From contig JBBIGV010000071.1 of NCBI GenBank assembly GCA_037447335.1, positions 1 to 18,856 of the forward strand: 18,856 nt of DNA, in the 5' to 3' direction. A program made the position numbers and the translations under genes. Position 1 is the stretch's first letter. Each line of letters opens with the position of its first letter. The stretch comes from JBBIGV01 sp037447335 (GTDB lineage: Bacteria > Bacteroidota > Ignavibacteria > Ignavibacteriales > Ignavibacteriaceae). Shown here one piece after another: positions 1 through 8,339 of this stretch. Below the pieces are notes generated by a model that was not told the DNA's origin, did not search any database, and saw nothing but the letters and a program-made list of their open reading frames with translations.

Positions 1-317
1 ATTAACAATAGCGGGTTAGGAGGTCACGGTCGCTTGATGAGAAATTTGTGGTATAGTTTTTACTCTCTCTCTCTCTCTCTCTGTTGGGGGAGAAAATGTT
101 AGCGTATCTTGCATACATAACTTTCTGCTGCGCAAACATTATTCATCCCCTTGAGGCTGCAAATGAACTTACGGCAGTCACAACCTGTGTTGTTAACTCT
201 CTATCCTGCATTTTTGATTTTTACCCAACCGGTTTTACGCAGCTCTGAAAAAGCAAATTATTTCTTTCCCTATTTATCTGCCTGTGGCAGAAGTAATTTT
301 AAAAAGGTAATAAACTG
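1..317. other. Non-coding leader upstream of first T9SS cargo gene
   Basis: No convincing gene is visible here. Frame 1 is open from base 1 to a TGA near 150, but it runs through the CT microsatellite, has low-complexity translation (repeated Leu-Ser) and no recognisable family, so I do not call it. The stretch holds the (CT)10 tract, a small hairpin at 278-290 (CTGCC, loop TGT, GGCAG) without a following T-run, and an AAAGG ribosome-binding sequence at 303-307 that serves the gene starting at 318. It is probably the 5' untranslated and promoter region of that gene; no promoter could be assigned with confidence. Confidence 0.5.
63..82. repeat. (CT)10 dinucleotide microsatellite
   Basis: Ten perfect CT units, followed directly by GTTGGGGGAG. 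It lies about 235 bases upstream of the start codon of the secreted protein at 318. Tracts of this length can change by slipped-strand mispairing, and upstream placement could alter expression, but no promoter elements were identified around it, so any phase-variation role is only inferred. Confidence 0.9.
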
Positions 318-2120
318 ATGAAGATTAAAATAGTTTGTTATTTATTATTTGCTGTTAGTATTTCTTTTGCACAACAAAGCCGTGAACAAAAATTACAGCA
401 GCTAAAAACCAGAACCGACATTAAAGTAACCGAGTCCACCGCAGGCGGAGAAAAGGATATACTCAAGCTGGAATACCCCGGCGGCAAAGTGCTGTATAAA
501 AACATTGGTGATTATTCGTCAGAACTTCGTTCTGCCGGAACAAGCCAGTATCCGGAATCTGGCATCCTGCATCCGGTTTCGCCAACCTTTGACAGCACAA
601 TAATAGACCTGCGATACATAGATACAACTCTTTATTACCACAAATACAGCTTCTGGCAGGAAGTGCCGATCCATAACTGGGATTTTGATTATGTAAGAAT
701 TGGCGATATTAACAACAATGGAAAACCTGAATTGTATGGTGCAAGAAAATTCTTTTGGTCTGATTATGAACCTGTAACCATTTATGAATTAAATGAAACA
801 GGTGGCTTTGATTCTGTCTTTCAATATAGTCAGGAGTCAAGAGTCAGAAACATTTATGATGTTACCGGGGATGGGCAGCAGGAGCTGCATTTAACAACCC
901 CGGGTGCACTTATATTTGAATTTTTTCAGCAGCGGTTCTATTCAAAGCCAACTGATACATCATTAGCAACAGAATTGAATTTTACATTTGTTCCCTACTC
1001 ATTTCCATACCCCCAGCTTAATAATCTGACGCTTGGTGATTTTGATAAAGATGGTTATACAGATTTATTGTTCTCCCGTGCCTCAACGCCTTATGTTTAT
1101 ATTGTTGAATATAATCCGTTCATAAACAACTTCGATTCTGTTTACCGTTTTGAAGCAATGGATGGTAAAGGTGGTTTTTCTGTTGGTGATTTTGACCTCG
1201 ATGGAAAGACCGATATGGTATTTGGCACTATCAACGGCACTGTATATGTTCTGGAAAATGAAGCAGACAACCAATACACCAATTCCTGGCAGGGGATGGT
1301 TGAGACCTATAATGTTTACTTTCATACCTCTACAAATGATATAGACGGGAATGGCAAACCTGAATTCTGGGTAATGGGTGATGCATATTACAACGGGATA
1401 GGAACAACCAGGATAACTATCTTTGAGACTAATGGAAACAATTCGTACCATGCAGTAGGAAGGATAGACTTGATCGGTATATTTTCATTCTATGCAGGCA
1501 CAATACAGGCGATTGATATTGATGGAGACGGAACAGAAGAAGTTGCAATTTGTATAGATCAAAATTTCCTGATACTCAAGTTCAATGGGAGTAAGGAACA
1601 TCACTCATACGAGCTTTATTATATTAAGAAGAATGAACTATATACATTGGAAGAATGGCAGACATATTTTGGAGCAGTAATGTATAATTTACAAAACGAT
1701 GGAGGCCCGGAAATATTAATATCTATGGCTCATACTATTAATACTCAACCAAATATTATAAGTAGAGGTGTAACAAAGATATATAGATCTGATAGCACTA
1801 CAAGTGTTAATAATAATGAAATTCTGCCAATTAGTAATAAACTTTTTCAAAACTATCCTAATCCATTCAATCCGTTGACCACTGTAAAATTTGAAATAAG
1901 TGATCTTAGTAATGTTTCTGTTAAGATATATAACATTTTAGGGAAAGAAATAACAACGCTGTTAGAAAAACAAATTTCTCCCGGCAGTTATACAATTGAC
2001 TGGGAAGCCAGGGATAGTAACGGAAAGTTGCTTCCCTCAGGTGTGTATTTAATAAAGTTATCTACTAATAGTAAAGCCGGTAATTACATACACACAATAA
2101 AAGCATTGTTACTTAAATAA
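318..2120 (+). CDS. Secreted FG-GAP/VCBS-repeat protein with T9SS type A sorting domain
   Basis: Predicted secreted or cell-surface protein of 600 residues. Residues 1-18 form a signal peptide (hydrophobic core, cleavage after SFA). Six Asp/Asn/Gly-rich calcium-loop motifs recur about every 50 residues: DINNNGKPE near 130, DVTGDGQQE near 181, DFDKDGYTD near 240, DFDLDGKTD near 291, DIDGNGKPE near 341 and DIDGDGTEE near 399. These are typical of FG-GAP/VCBS beta-propeller blades. Residues from about 506 to the end form a T9SS type A sorting domain (NYPNPFNP, then the LPSGVYLIKL ending), which routes the protein across the outer membrane. The start is chosen from the signal peptide and the AAAGG ribosome-binding sequence ten bases upstream. 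The ligand or substrate cannot be told from sequence; no catalytic motif was seen. The next gene, 34 bases downstream, encodes another T9SS cargo and is probably co-transcribed. Confidence 0.9.
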   Translation: MKIKIVCYLLFAVSISFAQQSREQKLQQLKTRTDIKVTESTAGGEKDILKLEYPGGKVLYKNIGDYSSELRSAGTSQYPESGILHPVSPTFDSTIIDLRYIDTTLYYHKYSFWQEVPIHNWDFDYVRIGDINNNGKPELYGARKFFWSDYEPVTIYELNETGGFDSVFQYSQESRVRNIYDVTGDGQQELHLTTPGALIFEFFQQRFYSKPTDTSLATELNFTFVPYSFPYPQLNNLTLGDFDKDGYTDLLFSRASTPYVYIVEYNPFINNFDSVYRFEAMDGKGGFSVGDFDLDGKTDMVFGTINGTVYVLENEADNQYTNSWQGMVETYNVYFHTSTNDIDGNGKPEFWVMGDAYYNGIGTTRITIFETNGNNSYHAVGRIDLIGIFSFYAGTIQAIDIDGDGTEEVAICIDQNFLILKFNGSKEHHSYELYYIKKNELYTLEEWQTYFGAVMYNLQNDGGPEILISMAHTINTQPNIISRGVTKIYRSDSTTSVNNNEILPISNKLFQNYPNPFNPLTTVKFEISDLSNVSVKIYNILGKEITTLLEKQISPGSYTIDWEARDSNGKLLPSGVYLIKLSTNSKAGNYIHTIKALLLK

Positions 2121-2154
2121 TTTTTTTAACAAAATTTTTTAGGAGATAAAAAAA

Positions 2155-3918
2155 ATGAAAAATATAGTTTTATTAATGATTCTATTCTGTTCAATTTCTT
2201 ACGGACAAGGATGGAACACTACAGTTACAACTTCCATCAACGAACCAAACCTCGAGAAGATGGATTTGTTTACAAATTCTTATGGTAATTTCGCTTTGAT
2301 CAAAAGAACAAACGGAACTATTCTTTGCTACAGGCTAAACAGTTCGGGGCAATTGATCATACCCGATGAAGAAGCACCTAATCCTATTATATTTTCTGCA
2401 AACGGAGATTTCCCGGCTATAACCGGCTCTTCTGCTATTGTTTATGCTTTTTATAGAGAAGGCAGCAATATTAAAGGCAGGTATTCAACCAATGGCGGAA
2501 ATATTTGGTTAAATTTACCTGACAGACCAACAACCGCAAATATTAGCAATGGCATTGATGCTGTTTATCAGGGAGGATTGTCGGGTGGAGTTCATCTAGT
2601 TTGGGCAACCCGGGATGCCGGCTCAGATTTCAAAACATATTATTCAAGGTTAACCCCACATCCAGATCATAACTGGGTAGAATTCCAGGATGTAACAAAC
2701 CACGTAAGTGCGCCTGTTGGCGGCAATCCTTCGGTTACATTTTCATCAGATAGAGTTCATGTAAGTTTTAATACTGATAATTCAAATCAACCATGGGTAC
2801 CGGGGATTGCCATAGCAAGAGAAAGGTATAACGGCGTTTGGCAAACACCGGAGTTTGTTTTTTCCGGCTCAGAAGAATCAATTGATGAAAAACTTATTGT
2901 GAGAGGCAGTTTATTATATCTGTTTTATTCAAGATTTTATGCATTACCAATAAGAAATGATTTGTATTATAGAACAAGGAATCTTTCAGGTGGAATCTGG
3001 TCATCGCCTGAACTGATAAGAACAAATATTTATCAACTTGGAAATGCATTCACCTTATGCAAAACAACTAATGATAACATTAATTTGTTATATATGCATA
3101 TGAATGACGGTTTACAGTTTACGGCATATAACGGTTCGGTTTGGAGCAATCCTTTTAACATAGACAACAATCCTAAAATGTTTATACAGCCTGGATTCGC
3201 TGCAGTTTCAAATGATTTATATTTAATTTGGGCAACATCAGGAGACAGCCGTTTAAGATATAAACAAAACGACCAAAACCCATTAACTCCTGCAAATTTT
3301 GCGGGTGGAATACACGATGTTGGCTGGAATGCTTATCCTAAAATTACCTGGTCAGCAGTAAATGAACCAGATGTTCGTGAAAATCATATAAACGGAATTA
3401 TTATTGAGCGGAGCTTGAATCATGGAACTTTCACAGTGGTTAGAAATTTAAGTGGACAAGCAACAAGCTTTATTGATTGGGATGTTCCTTACGCAGGTTC
3501 AGGCAACGGCTCAGCCAGGTATAGAATAAAAGCCAGAGATAAAAATGCTCACGAATCCCTGTGGTCGATTATTGTTAATATTGCTTATGGAGATGCATGG
3601 AAAATTGGTGCTGATGATAATATAGTTTCTGTTAAACCGGAAAACTTTTATTTATCATCAAACTATCCGAATCCGTTCAATCCATCAACCAGAATAAACT
3701 ATGCTTTACCGGAAGAAGCAAGTGTTCGGCTAAAAGTATATGATATGCTCGGTTCTGAAGTTGCAGTATTAGTTAATGAAACCAAAAGAGCAGGCTATCA
3801 TATAGTAGATTTTGATGCTTCTAATTTAAGCAGCGGAGTTTACATTTACAGATTAACCGCTGCAAACAATGACAGAATTCTTTTTACGGATACTAAGAAA
3901 ATGCTGTTAATGAAGTAA
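2155..3918 (+). CDS. Secreted beta-propeller-like protein with FnIII-like module and T9SS sorting domain
   Basis: Predicted surface or secreted protein of 587 residues. A signal peptide covers residues 1-18 (ends SYGQG). Roughly residues 20-375 contain recurring blade-like strands, such as VHLVWATRD, LYLFYSRF and LYLIWATSGD, each followed by a Tyr/Arg-rich strand. This resembles BNR/sialidase-type propellers, although no complete Asp-box catalytic set was recognised. About residues 380-480 look like a fibronectin type III module (PKITWSAV, IIIERS, RYRIKARD). From about residue 503 a T9SS type A sorting domain follows (NYPNPFNPSTRINYALPEE ... LSSGVYIYRL). TAGGAG at 2140-2145 is a good ribosome-binding site for the ATG at 2155. 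It follows the FG-GAP cargo by 34 bases on the same strand. The sorting class is clear; enzymatic activity, if any, is not. Confidence 0.88.
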   Translation: MKNIVLLMILFCSISYGQGWNTTVTTSINEPNLEKMDLFTNSYGNFALIKRTNGTILCYRLNSSGQLIIPDEEAPNPIIFSANGDFPAITGSSAIVYAFYREGSNIKGRYSTNGGNIWLNLPDRPTTANISNGIDAVYQGGLSGGVHLVWATRDAGSDFKTYYSRLTPHPDHNWVEFQDVTNHVSAPVGGNPSVTFSSDRVHVSFNTDNSNQPWVPGIAIARERYNGVWQTPEFVFSGSEESIDEKLIVRGSLLYLFYSRFYALPIRNDLYYRTRNLSGGIWSSPELIRTNIYQLGNAFTLCKTTNDNINLLYMHMNDGLQFTAYNGSVWSNPFNIDNNPKMFIQPGFAAVSNDLYLIWATSGDSRLRYKQNDQNPLTPANFAGGIHDVGWNAYPKITWSAVNEPDVRENHINGIIIERSLNHGTFTVVRNLSGQATSFIDWDVPYAGSGNGSARYRIKARDKNAHESLWSIIVNIAYGDAWKIGADDNIVSVKPENFYLSSNYPNPFNPSTRINYALPEEASVRLKVYDMLGSEVAVLVNETKRAGYHIVDFDASNLSSGVYIYRLTAANNDRILFTDTKKMLLMK

Positions 3919-4162
3919 TGACAGAACTTCGGGGGTGCTGGTTAATAAACCGGCGGCTTTAAAAACTCTTACCGCCAACCACACCAATAGTTACTGATAA
4001 ACACAAAAAAAATTCATTCGCGTATACGCGGCTAAAGACGGTATTGATTTAGAATACAAACGGGCACTAATTGAGTTGACACGACTTGTATCGGCTCCGT
4101 TCTTGACGTTTTACCAGAGATTATTATTTTGGATTGTGTAATCTGAAATTAATTTGAAAGCA
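3919..4162. other. Intergenic spacer after the T9SS genes
   Basis: No gene is supported. A weak hairpin around 3938-3953 (GGTT, AATA loop, AACC, extended by a G-T pair) lies 20 bases after the stop of the preceding gene but lacks a T-tract, so termination is unproven. A perfect 12-base palindrome lies at 4019-4030. One frame is open from about 3999 to a TAA at 4140-4142 (begins FIRVYAAKDGIDLEYKR) with no good start codon; it may be a remnant of a gene or chance. Confidence 0.45.
4019..4030. repeat. 12-bp perfect palindrome
   Basis: CGCGTATACGCG reads the same on both strands. It is a GC-flanked palindrome inside otherwise AT-rich intergenic DNA and could be a dimeric regulator site, but only one copy was noticed and there is no adjacent promoter that I can identify. 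Confidence 0.35.
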
Positions 4163-4333
4163 ATGTTAAAACGCCGTAAAATAAACATCAGTTTCTTTTT
4201 TATAACTATAACATTTCTGTTTCACCTGTTCCTTCTGGTTTTCACTTTCAGGAATGAAGAGTATCTCCTCTCCGCATTGCTTGTTATTCCTGTTTCTATA
4301 TTCGGGTATAAGGTGTTTAGATTTCTGAAATAA
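4163..4333 (+). CDS. Putative 56-residue two-helix membrane microprotein
   Basis: A short reading frame encodes 56 residues: a basic N-terminus (MLKRRK), a very hydrophobic helix at about residues 7-29 (rich in Phe, Ile, Leu), a short charged turn (RNEEY, 30-34), a second hydrophobic helix at about 35-48, and a basic tail (YKVFRFLK). The charge pattern predicts a hairpin with both ends in the cytoplasm and the acidic turn outside. This orderly membrane topology argues that the frame is real despite its size and only a weak GAAAG upstream. It sits alone between the T9SS genes and the oppositely oriented kinase gene. I do not recognise a family. It could also be a chance open frame. Confidence 0.45.
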   Translation: MLKRRKINISFFFITITFLFHLFLLVFTFRNEEYLLSALLVIPVSIFGYKVFRFLK

Positions 4334-4349
4334 AATTTGTGACGCGGGT

Positions 4350-4367
4350 GACAGACAGAAGTCTGTC
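4350..4367. repeat. Perfect 7-bp stem hairpin between convergent genes
   Basis: GACAGAC, loop AGAA, GTCTGTC. It sits 16 bases after the microprotein stop and 12 bases beyond the end of the kinase gene on the other strand, which suits a bidirectional transcript-end structure. Neither side is followed directly by a long T-run, so it is not a textbook intrinsic terminator. The compact symmetrical form also resembles dispersed REP-like palindromes. Only one copy is present in this window. Confidence 0.45.
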
Positions 4368-4379
4368 CTGCACTTAAAT

Positions 4380-5495
4380 TTAAACCGGGTTTGTTTTGTT
4401 TAAAGAAATGATAAATGTTGTTCCTTTACCGGGAAAACTTTTAATTGACAATTTTCCACCATGCAGTTCCATAAGCCTTTTGGATATAGATAATCCTAAA
4501 CCTGTGCCGCTCTTTTCATTTTTCGCCCGGTCGAATTGCATGTAATCACCAACCAGAGCTGCCTGTTCTTTTGTCATTCCTTTCCCGAAGTCCGAAACTG
4601 CTATGATGTAATTGTCGTTATCGGTAAATGCTCTTATCTCAACCTTACCCTTCGGCTCAGAAAACTTAAAAGCATTATCAATTATTTCATCCAGAATTTT
4701 TCTAAGATTATCTGCATTGACCTTCACGTCGCAGTTTTCAACGCTGATATCAACCGCCGGTGCATTTTTACCGAATTTTTCATTTTTCTTTTTTATTACA
4801 TCTTTGAAAATTCTGTCGGTAATTACAGCCGTGCTGCTTTTTAATATTTTAATTGCTTCTTTATCTTTCATTAAAAGATCAAGACGGGAAATAAGCATTA
4901 TTTTTTCGATAAGTTCGTGTAGGCGGCTTGCTGATTCGGCAATGCTTGTTGAAATCTCAAAAATATCTTTCTTCTTAACAGAGTCATAATTATCCTTAAG
5001 AAACTGAGCAAAGCCAAGAATAGCAGTAAGCGGGGTTTGAAGTTCATGCGGAAGCGAGTAAGAAATACTCCGTGAAAGGTCTTTTAATCTTTTTTCATAA
5101 ATGTCTTTCTTTTCAAGGCGAGCTTCAACAGCACGGATAAGTTCTTTTGCAGTTACCGGTTTTGTGATGTAATCATCTGCACCTGAAAGCATCCCTTCCC
5201 TCACATCCTTCATATCAGTTTTAGCAGTTAGAAAAATGAAAGGGATGATCTCGGTATGCGGCTGGCTTCTGAGTTTTCGCATTACCTCATACCCGTCAAG
5301 GTCGGGCATCATAATATCGCAAATGATAACATCCGGCAGTTCCGATGATGCAAGCGCCAGTCCGGTTTTCCCATCCTTTGCAGTCAGAACTATAAAGCCT
5401 GCATTCTGAAGCATTTCCTGAAATACGTACAGGTTTTCCGGCGTATCATCGATAATTAATATTTTTGTTTCGCTTCGGTCTTTGGCAGCAGCCAT
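4380..5495 (-). CDS. Soluble response regulator-histidine kinase hybrid (REC-HisKA-HATPase)
   Basis: Two-component signalling protein of 371 residues. An N-terminal receiver domain (about 10-125) has the acidic pair Asp16-Asp17, phospho-acceptor Asp60 (VIICDIMMPDLDGYE), Thr90 and Lys112 (ITKPV). A HisKA dimerisation domain follows with phospho-accepting His150 in the motif LPHELQTPLTAILGF. The HATPase_c domain has an N box around DEIIDNAFKFS (Asn274), a G1 box DFGKGM (302-307) and a G2 box GTGLGLS (330-336). There is no membrane segment or PAS domain, so the kinase is cytoplasmic and is probably controlled by phosphorylation of, or partner binding to, its own receiver. The receiver-first order is typical of phosphorelay intermediates in Bacteroidota-like bacteria. 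No cognate regulator is next to it. The start ATG at 5493-5495 lies just ahead of the receiver and has no clear ribosome-binding sequence. Confidence 0.93.
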   Translation of the reverse strand: MAAAKDRSETKILIIDDTPENLYVFQEMLQNAGFIVLTAKDGKTGLALASSELPDVIICDIMMPDLDGYEVMRKLRSQPHTEIIPFIFLTAKTDMKDVREGMLSGADDYITKPVTAKELIRAVEARLEKKDIYEKRLKDLSRSISYSLPHELQTPLTAILGFAQFLKDNYDSVKKKDIFEISTSIAESASRLHELIEKIMLISRLDLLMKDKEAIKILKSSTAVITDRIFKDVIKKKNEKFGKNAPAVDISVENCDVKVNADNLRKILDEIIDNAFKFSEPKGKVEIRAFTDNDNYIIAVSDFGKGMTKEQAALVGDYMQFDRAKNEKSGTGLGLSISKRLMELHGGKLSIKSFPGKGTTFIISLNKTNPV

Positions 5496-5578
5496 GGATT
5501 TTATATGGTTTTTACGTCGCCAAATTAACCATTCACCGCAAAATTATAAAATGAATCATCCCTGAACGGTAAAATGCT

Positions 5579-5608
5579 TTGACAACCGGAGAGTTTTACA
5601 GGTAATTT
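5579..5608 (+). promoter_or_regulatory. Candidate promoter for the DUF3109-rpoN operon
   Basis: TTGACA at 5579-5584 and TAATTT at 5603-5608, separated by 18 bases, lie in the divergent gap upstream of the gene starting at 5666. The -35 match is perfect for a sigma-70 type promoter but the -10 is only partial. Organisms of this group often use a different promoter consensus, so this is tentative. Confidence 0.3.
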
Positions 5609-5665
5609 TTAAATTCACTTTCCAAATTAGTTTTGAATTGTTATCTTTCAACAAAAATTATTCCA

Positions 5666-6235
5666 ATGTTTTTAAGTAACCTGATACCAATTGAAGATGT
5701 ATTAGTCAGACCGGAGCTACTAAAAGTTGATTTTGCGTGCGATTTAAGCAAATGCAAAGGCGCCTGCTGCACATTAGATAGCGAATTTGGCGCACCGGTA
5801 ACCGAAGAAGAAATCGACGAAATCAATTCGGTACTATATTTGGTAAAGGATTACCTCCAGGTGGAACATAAAACAGAAATTGAGCAGGCAGACTTTTTCG
5901 AAACCAGGCAAAAAGAACTTCTCCTGCGGAGTCATAATAACAAAGCCTGCGTTTTTGTTTTTTATGAGAACGGGACAGCCCGGTGTGCACTTGAAAAAGC
6001 TTTTATTGACGGAAAAACAAATTTCAGGAAACCGATTTCCTGTCATCTCTTCCCGATAAGAGTTTCTGAATTTGGAGGCGATGTTATCCGTTATGAAAAA
6101 ATAACCGAGTGTGAACCGGCTGTAGAAAAAGGCAAAGCTGAATCCGTCAGTCTTGTTAATTTCTGCAAAGAACCTTTGGAAAGAAAATATGGAATCAATT
6201 GGTACAACAAATTAAAGGAAATAAGTGGTAAGTAA
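5666..6235 (+). CDS. DUF3109 family cysteine-rich protein
   Basis: Protein of 189 residues matching the DUF3109 family, small cytoplasmic proteins with a conserved cysteine set often suggested to bind metal or an iron-sulfur cluster; function is not established. Visible cysteines are C25, C30, C34 and C35 in FACDLSKCKGACC, followed by further single cysteines in CVFVF, RCALEKAF, SCHLFPIR, ECEPA and NFCKEP. I start it at the ATG at 5666 (MFLSNLIPIEDVLV) because the family begins a short distance before the first cysteine motif; an in-frame TTG at 5633 would add 11 residues with no family support. The gene ends two bases before the rpoN start, so the two are almost certainly co-transcribed and probably translationally coupled. 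Confidence 0.85.
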   Translation: MFLSNLIPIEDVLVRPELLKVDFACDLSKCKGACCTLDSEFGAPVTEEEIDEINSVLYLVKDYLQVEHKTEIEQADFFETRQKELLLRSHNNKACVFVFYENGTARCALEKAFIDGKTNFRKPISCHLFPIRVSEFGGDVIRYEKITECEPAVEKGKAESVSLVNFCKEPLERKYGINWYNKLKEISGK

Positions 6236-6237
6236 AT

Positions 6238-7683
6238 ATGTTATCTCTTAATCAACGACTTTCACAGCAGCAAAAATTATCGCCGCAGCAGATCCAGTAT
6301 CAGAAGCTGCTTCAGCTAAATACATTAGCTCTTGAACAAAGAATTAAAACCGAGCTTGAGCTTAATCCCGTACTTGAAGAAGTAATAGAAGGAGAGCTTG
6401 AGTTATCACAGGATGAAAAAGACCGTGAAGATTCTGTTGAAGATGAATATGAAGATTTTGATAAGGAAGAGTTTGAACTTGAAGACTTTATGAACGATGA
6501 TACTTACGAATCCGACCGCTTAAACCGCAGTAAAGACGATGAAGTTTATCACCCGCTTGCCCCTGCAAGAGAAAGCCTCAGCGAACATCTTCGTAATCAA
6601 TTAAGAATGTTAAACCTTGATGATGATCTGTTCATGCTTGGTGATGAGATAATCGGCAACCTTGATGAAGATGGCTACCTTAAACGATCACTTGAAGACA
6701 TTCTGAATGAATTGGCTATGTTTGAACAGATTGACATACCGTTTGAAAAAGCAGATAGTTTGTTAAAAAGAATCCAACGATTTGATCCGATAGGAATCGC
6801 AAGCCGCAGCCTTCAGGAATGTTTGTTAATTCAATTGAAAAATTCCAGCTTTGATCCTTATTACCGTTACCTTGCAGAAGAACTGGTTGAAAAGCACTTT
6901 GATGATTTTTCCAAGCGCCGCTTTGATGCAATAAAACAAAAAATGTATCTCACCGACGAAACGCTTAAAGCTGTAATTGAGCTTGTTACAAGCCTGAATC
7001 CGAAACCGGGTGAAGGTAATATTGAATCCGTTGAGATGAACCAGATTACACCCGATTTTATAGTTGAAAAAGTTGACGACAATTTTGTTATTACTCTAAA
7101 TGATAAAAGCATGCCCTCCGTTACTATAAGCAGAACTTATCTTGAAATGTTCGAATCAAACCGCAAGGGTAAGAAAACACCCAAAGAAAAAGAAACCTAT
7201 AAATTCCTTCGCGAAAAATTTGAATCTGCCAAGTGGTTTATTGCGTGCATTCAGCAGAGGCGTGAAACTTTAATGAAAATAATGCAGGCAATTCTCGAAA
7301 GACAATACATGTTTTTTGATCATGGGCCCAAACATCTTCGCCCGATGATATATAAAGATATTGCAGAAGCAATAAACATGGATATTTCAACCATAAGCCG
7401 TGTGGTTAACGGCAAGTACGTGCAAAGCCCGATGGGTATTCACGAGTTGAAATATTTCTTCTCAGAAGGATTGAGCACGGATTCCGGCGAAGAAGTTTCA
7501 AATAAGCACATCAAAGAGCGGTTGAAAGAAATTATTGAAAAGGAAAACAAACAATCTCCCTTCAGCGATGATAAATTAGCCGAGATTCTGAATGAAGAAG
7601 GTATTCATATTGCACGAAGAACAGTGGCTAAATACCGTGAGCAGCTTAGAATTCCGGTTGCAAGGCTTCGAAGAGAGGTATGA
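6238..7683 (+). CDS. rpoN: RNA polymerase sigma-54 factor RpoN
   Basis: Sigma-54 factor, which directs RNA polymerase to -24/-12 promoters and needs AAA+ activators. The 481-residue length is normal. Region I is the Gln/Leu-rich activator-interacting segment (residues 1-50, LSQQQKLSPQQIQYQKLLQL). Region II is strongly acidic (about 50-105). The core-binding domain covers about 110-300. An HTH lies near 372-395 (YKDIAEAINMDISTISRVVN). The RpoN box ARRTVAKYRE is at 459-468, which contacts the -24 element. All defining parts are present, so the factor should be active. It follows the DUF3109 gene by two bases and overlaps the next gene by the four-base ATGA. No enhancer-binding activator is encoded in the window, and I found no convincing -24/-12 site here. 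Confidence 0.97.
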   Translation: MLSLNQRLSQQQKLSPQQIQYQKLLQLNTLALEQRIKTELELNPVLEEVIEGELELSQDEKDREDSVEDEYEDFDKEEFELEDFMNDDTYESDRLNRSKDDEVYHPLAPARESLSEHLRNQLRMLNLDDDLFMLGDEIIGNLDEDGYLKRSLEDILNELAMFEQIDIPFEKADSLLKRIQRFDPIGIASRSLQECLLIQLKNSSFDPYYRYLAEELVEKHFDDFSKRRFDAIKQKMYLTDETLKAVIELVTSLNPKPGEGNIESVEMNQITPDFIVEKVDDNFVITLNDKSMPSVTISRTYLEMFESNRKGKKTPKEKETYKFLREKFESAKWFIACIQQRRETLMKIMQAILERQYMFFDHGPKHLRPMIYKDIAEAINMDISTISRVVNGKYVQSPMGIHELKYFFSEGLSTDSGEEVSNKHIKERLKEIIEKENKQSPFSDDKLAEILNEEGIHIARRTVAKYREQLRIPVARLRREV

Positions 7684-8327
7684 TCTCATTTCTGCCCGAT
7701 GTATTTATAATTGTTGCATCGTTCGCACTCTTTGGTTATTTACATTCACTACTGGCTTCCGATAATATTAAGCAATGGTTCGTTAAAAAGTTCGGTAATC
7801 TTATAGCTTTGTACCGGTTTGGCTATAATCTTTTGTCTTTAGTAATTCTCTACTTTATGTTTGAATATCTCCCCCGGCCTGATTATAAAATTTATGATCT
7901 TCCTTCACCTTATGATTTCGTCATACTTGTTCCGCAGTTTTTGGGTATAGCCGGATTTGTGTGGACTTTAAGATATGTTTGCGTAAAAGAGTTTCTTGGC
8001 ATTAATCAGATAATGCGTTTATTCAAGGGTACTTATAACGCGAATGAACTTGATGAGCATATGACATTACGAATAGAAGGTCCTTATCGTTTTGTGCGTC
8101 ATCCAATTTATTTTTTTGTAATAGTGATTCTGATATTCAGACCGGTAATGGATCTGTTTTACCTTACGAGCCTGATTTGCATTATTGCCTATTTTTATAT
8201 CGGTTCTTTCTATGAAGAAAGAAAGCTCACTATCAGGTTTGGGAAAGATTATATTGATTATCAAAAAGAAGTCCCGGTAATAATTCCTTATAAAATATTT
8301 AAACCTTATAATGTAACACATTACTGA
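7680..8327 (+). CDS. Isoprenylcysteine carboxyl methyltransferase-like membrane protein
   Basis: Integral membrane protein of 215 residues with about five to six hydrophobic segments. The C-terminal half carries the signature of the ICMT/PEMT-like methyltransferase superfamily: GPYRFVRHPIY (near residues 134-144), then a hydrophobic hairpin, then EERKLTIRFGKDYIDYQKEVP (from about 179), which in known members forms the S-adenosylmethionine and substrate pocket. The N-terminal part resembles the NnrU-like branch. Bacteria have no known prenylated CaaX proteins of the eukaryotic kind, so the substrate is unknown; lipids or small hydrophobic thiols are possibilities. The ATG overlaps the rpoN stop as ATGA, indicating translational coupling. 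Confidence 0.83.
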   Translation: MISFLPDVFIIVASFALFGYLHSLLASDNIKQWFVKKFGNLIALYRFGYNLLSLVILYFMFEYLPRPDYKIYDLPSPYDFVILVPQFLGIAGFVWTLRYVCVKEFLGINQIMRLFKGTYNANELDEHMTLRIEGPYRFVRHPIYFFVIVILIFRPVMDLFYLTSLICIIAYFYIGSFYEERKLTIRFGKDYIDYQKEVPVIIPYKIFKPYNVTHY

Positions 8328-8339
8328 TCATTTAATTCA

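Noticed and set aside
1..150. Frame-1 open stretch as the tail of an upstream gene
   Set aside because: It reads through the CT microsatellite with low-complexity translation and shows no family signature.
3938..3953. Hairpin after the second T9SS gene as an intrinsic terminator
   Set aside because: Short stem with a G-T pair and no T-tract after it.
3999..4142. Start-less open frame (FIRVYAAKDGIDLEYKR...) as a gene remnant
   Set aside because: About 47 codons without a start or recognisable family; open frames of this length occur by chance.
4536..4989. Open frames on the + strand opposite the kinase gene
   Set aside because: They lie fully inside a gene with all kinase motifs, and their translations have no domain features.
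5633..5665. TTG start adding 11 residues to the DUF3109 protein
   Set aside because: No ribosome-binding site and no family-like sequence; the ATG at 5666 is the better start.
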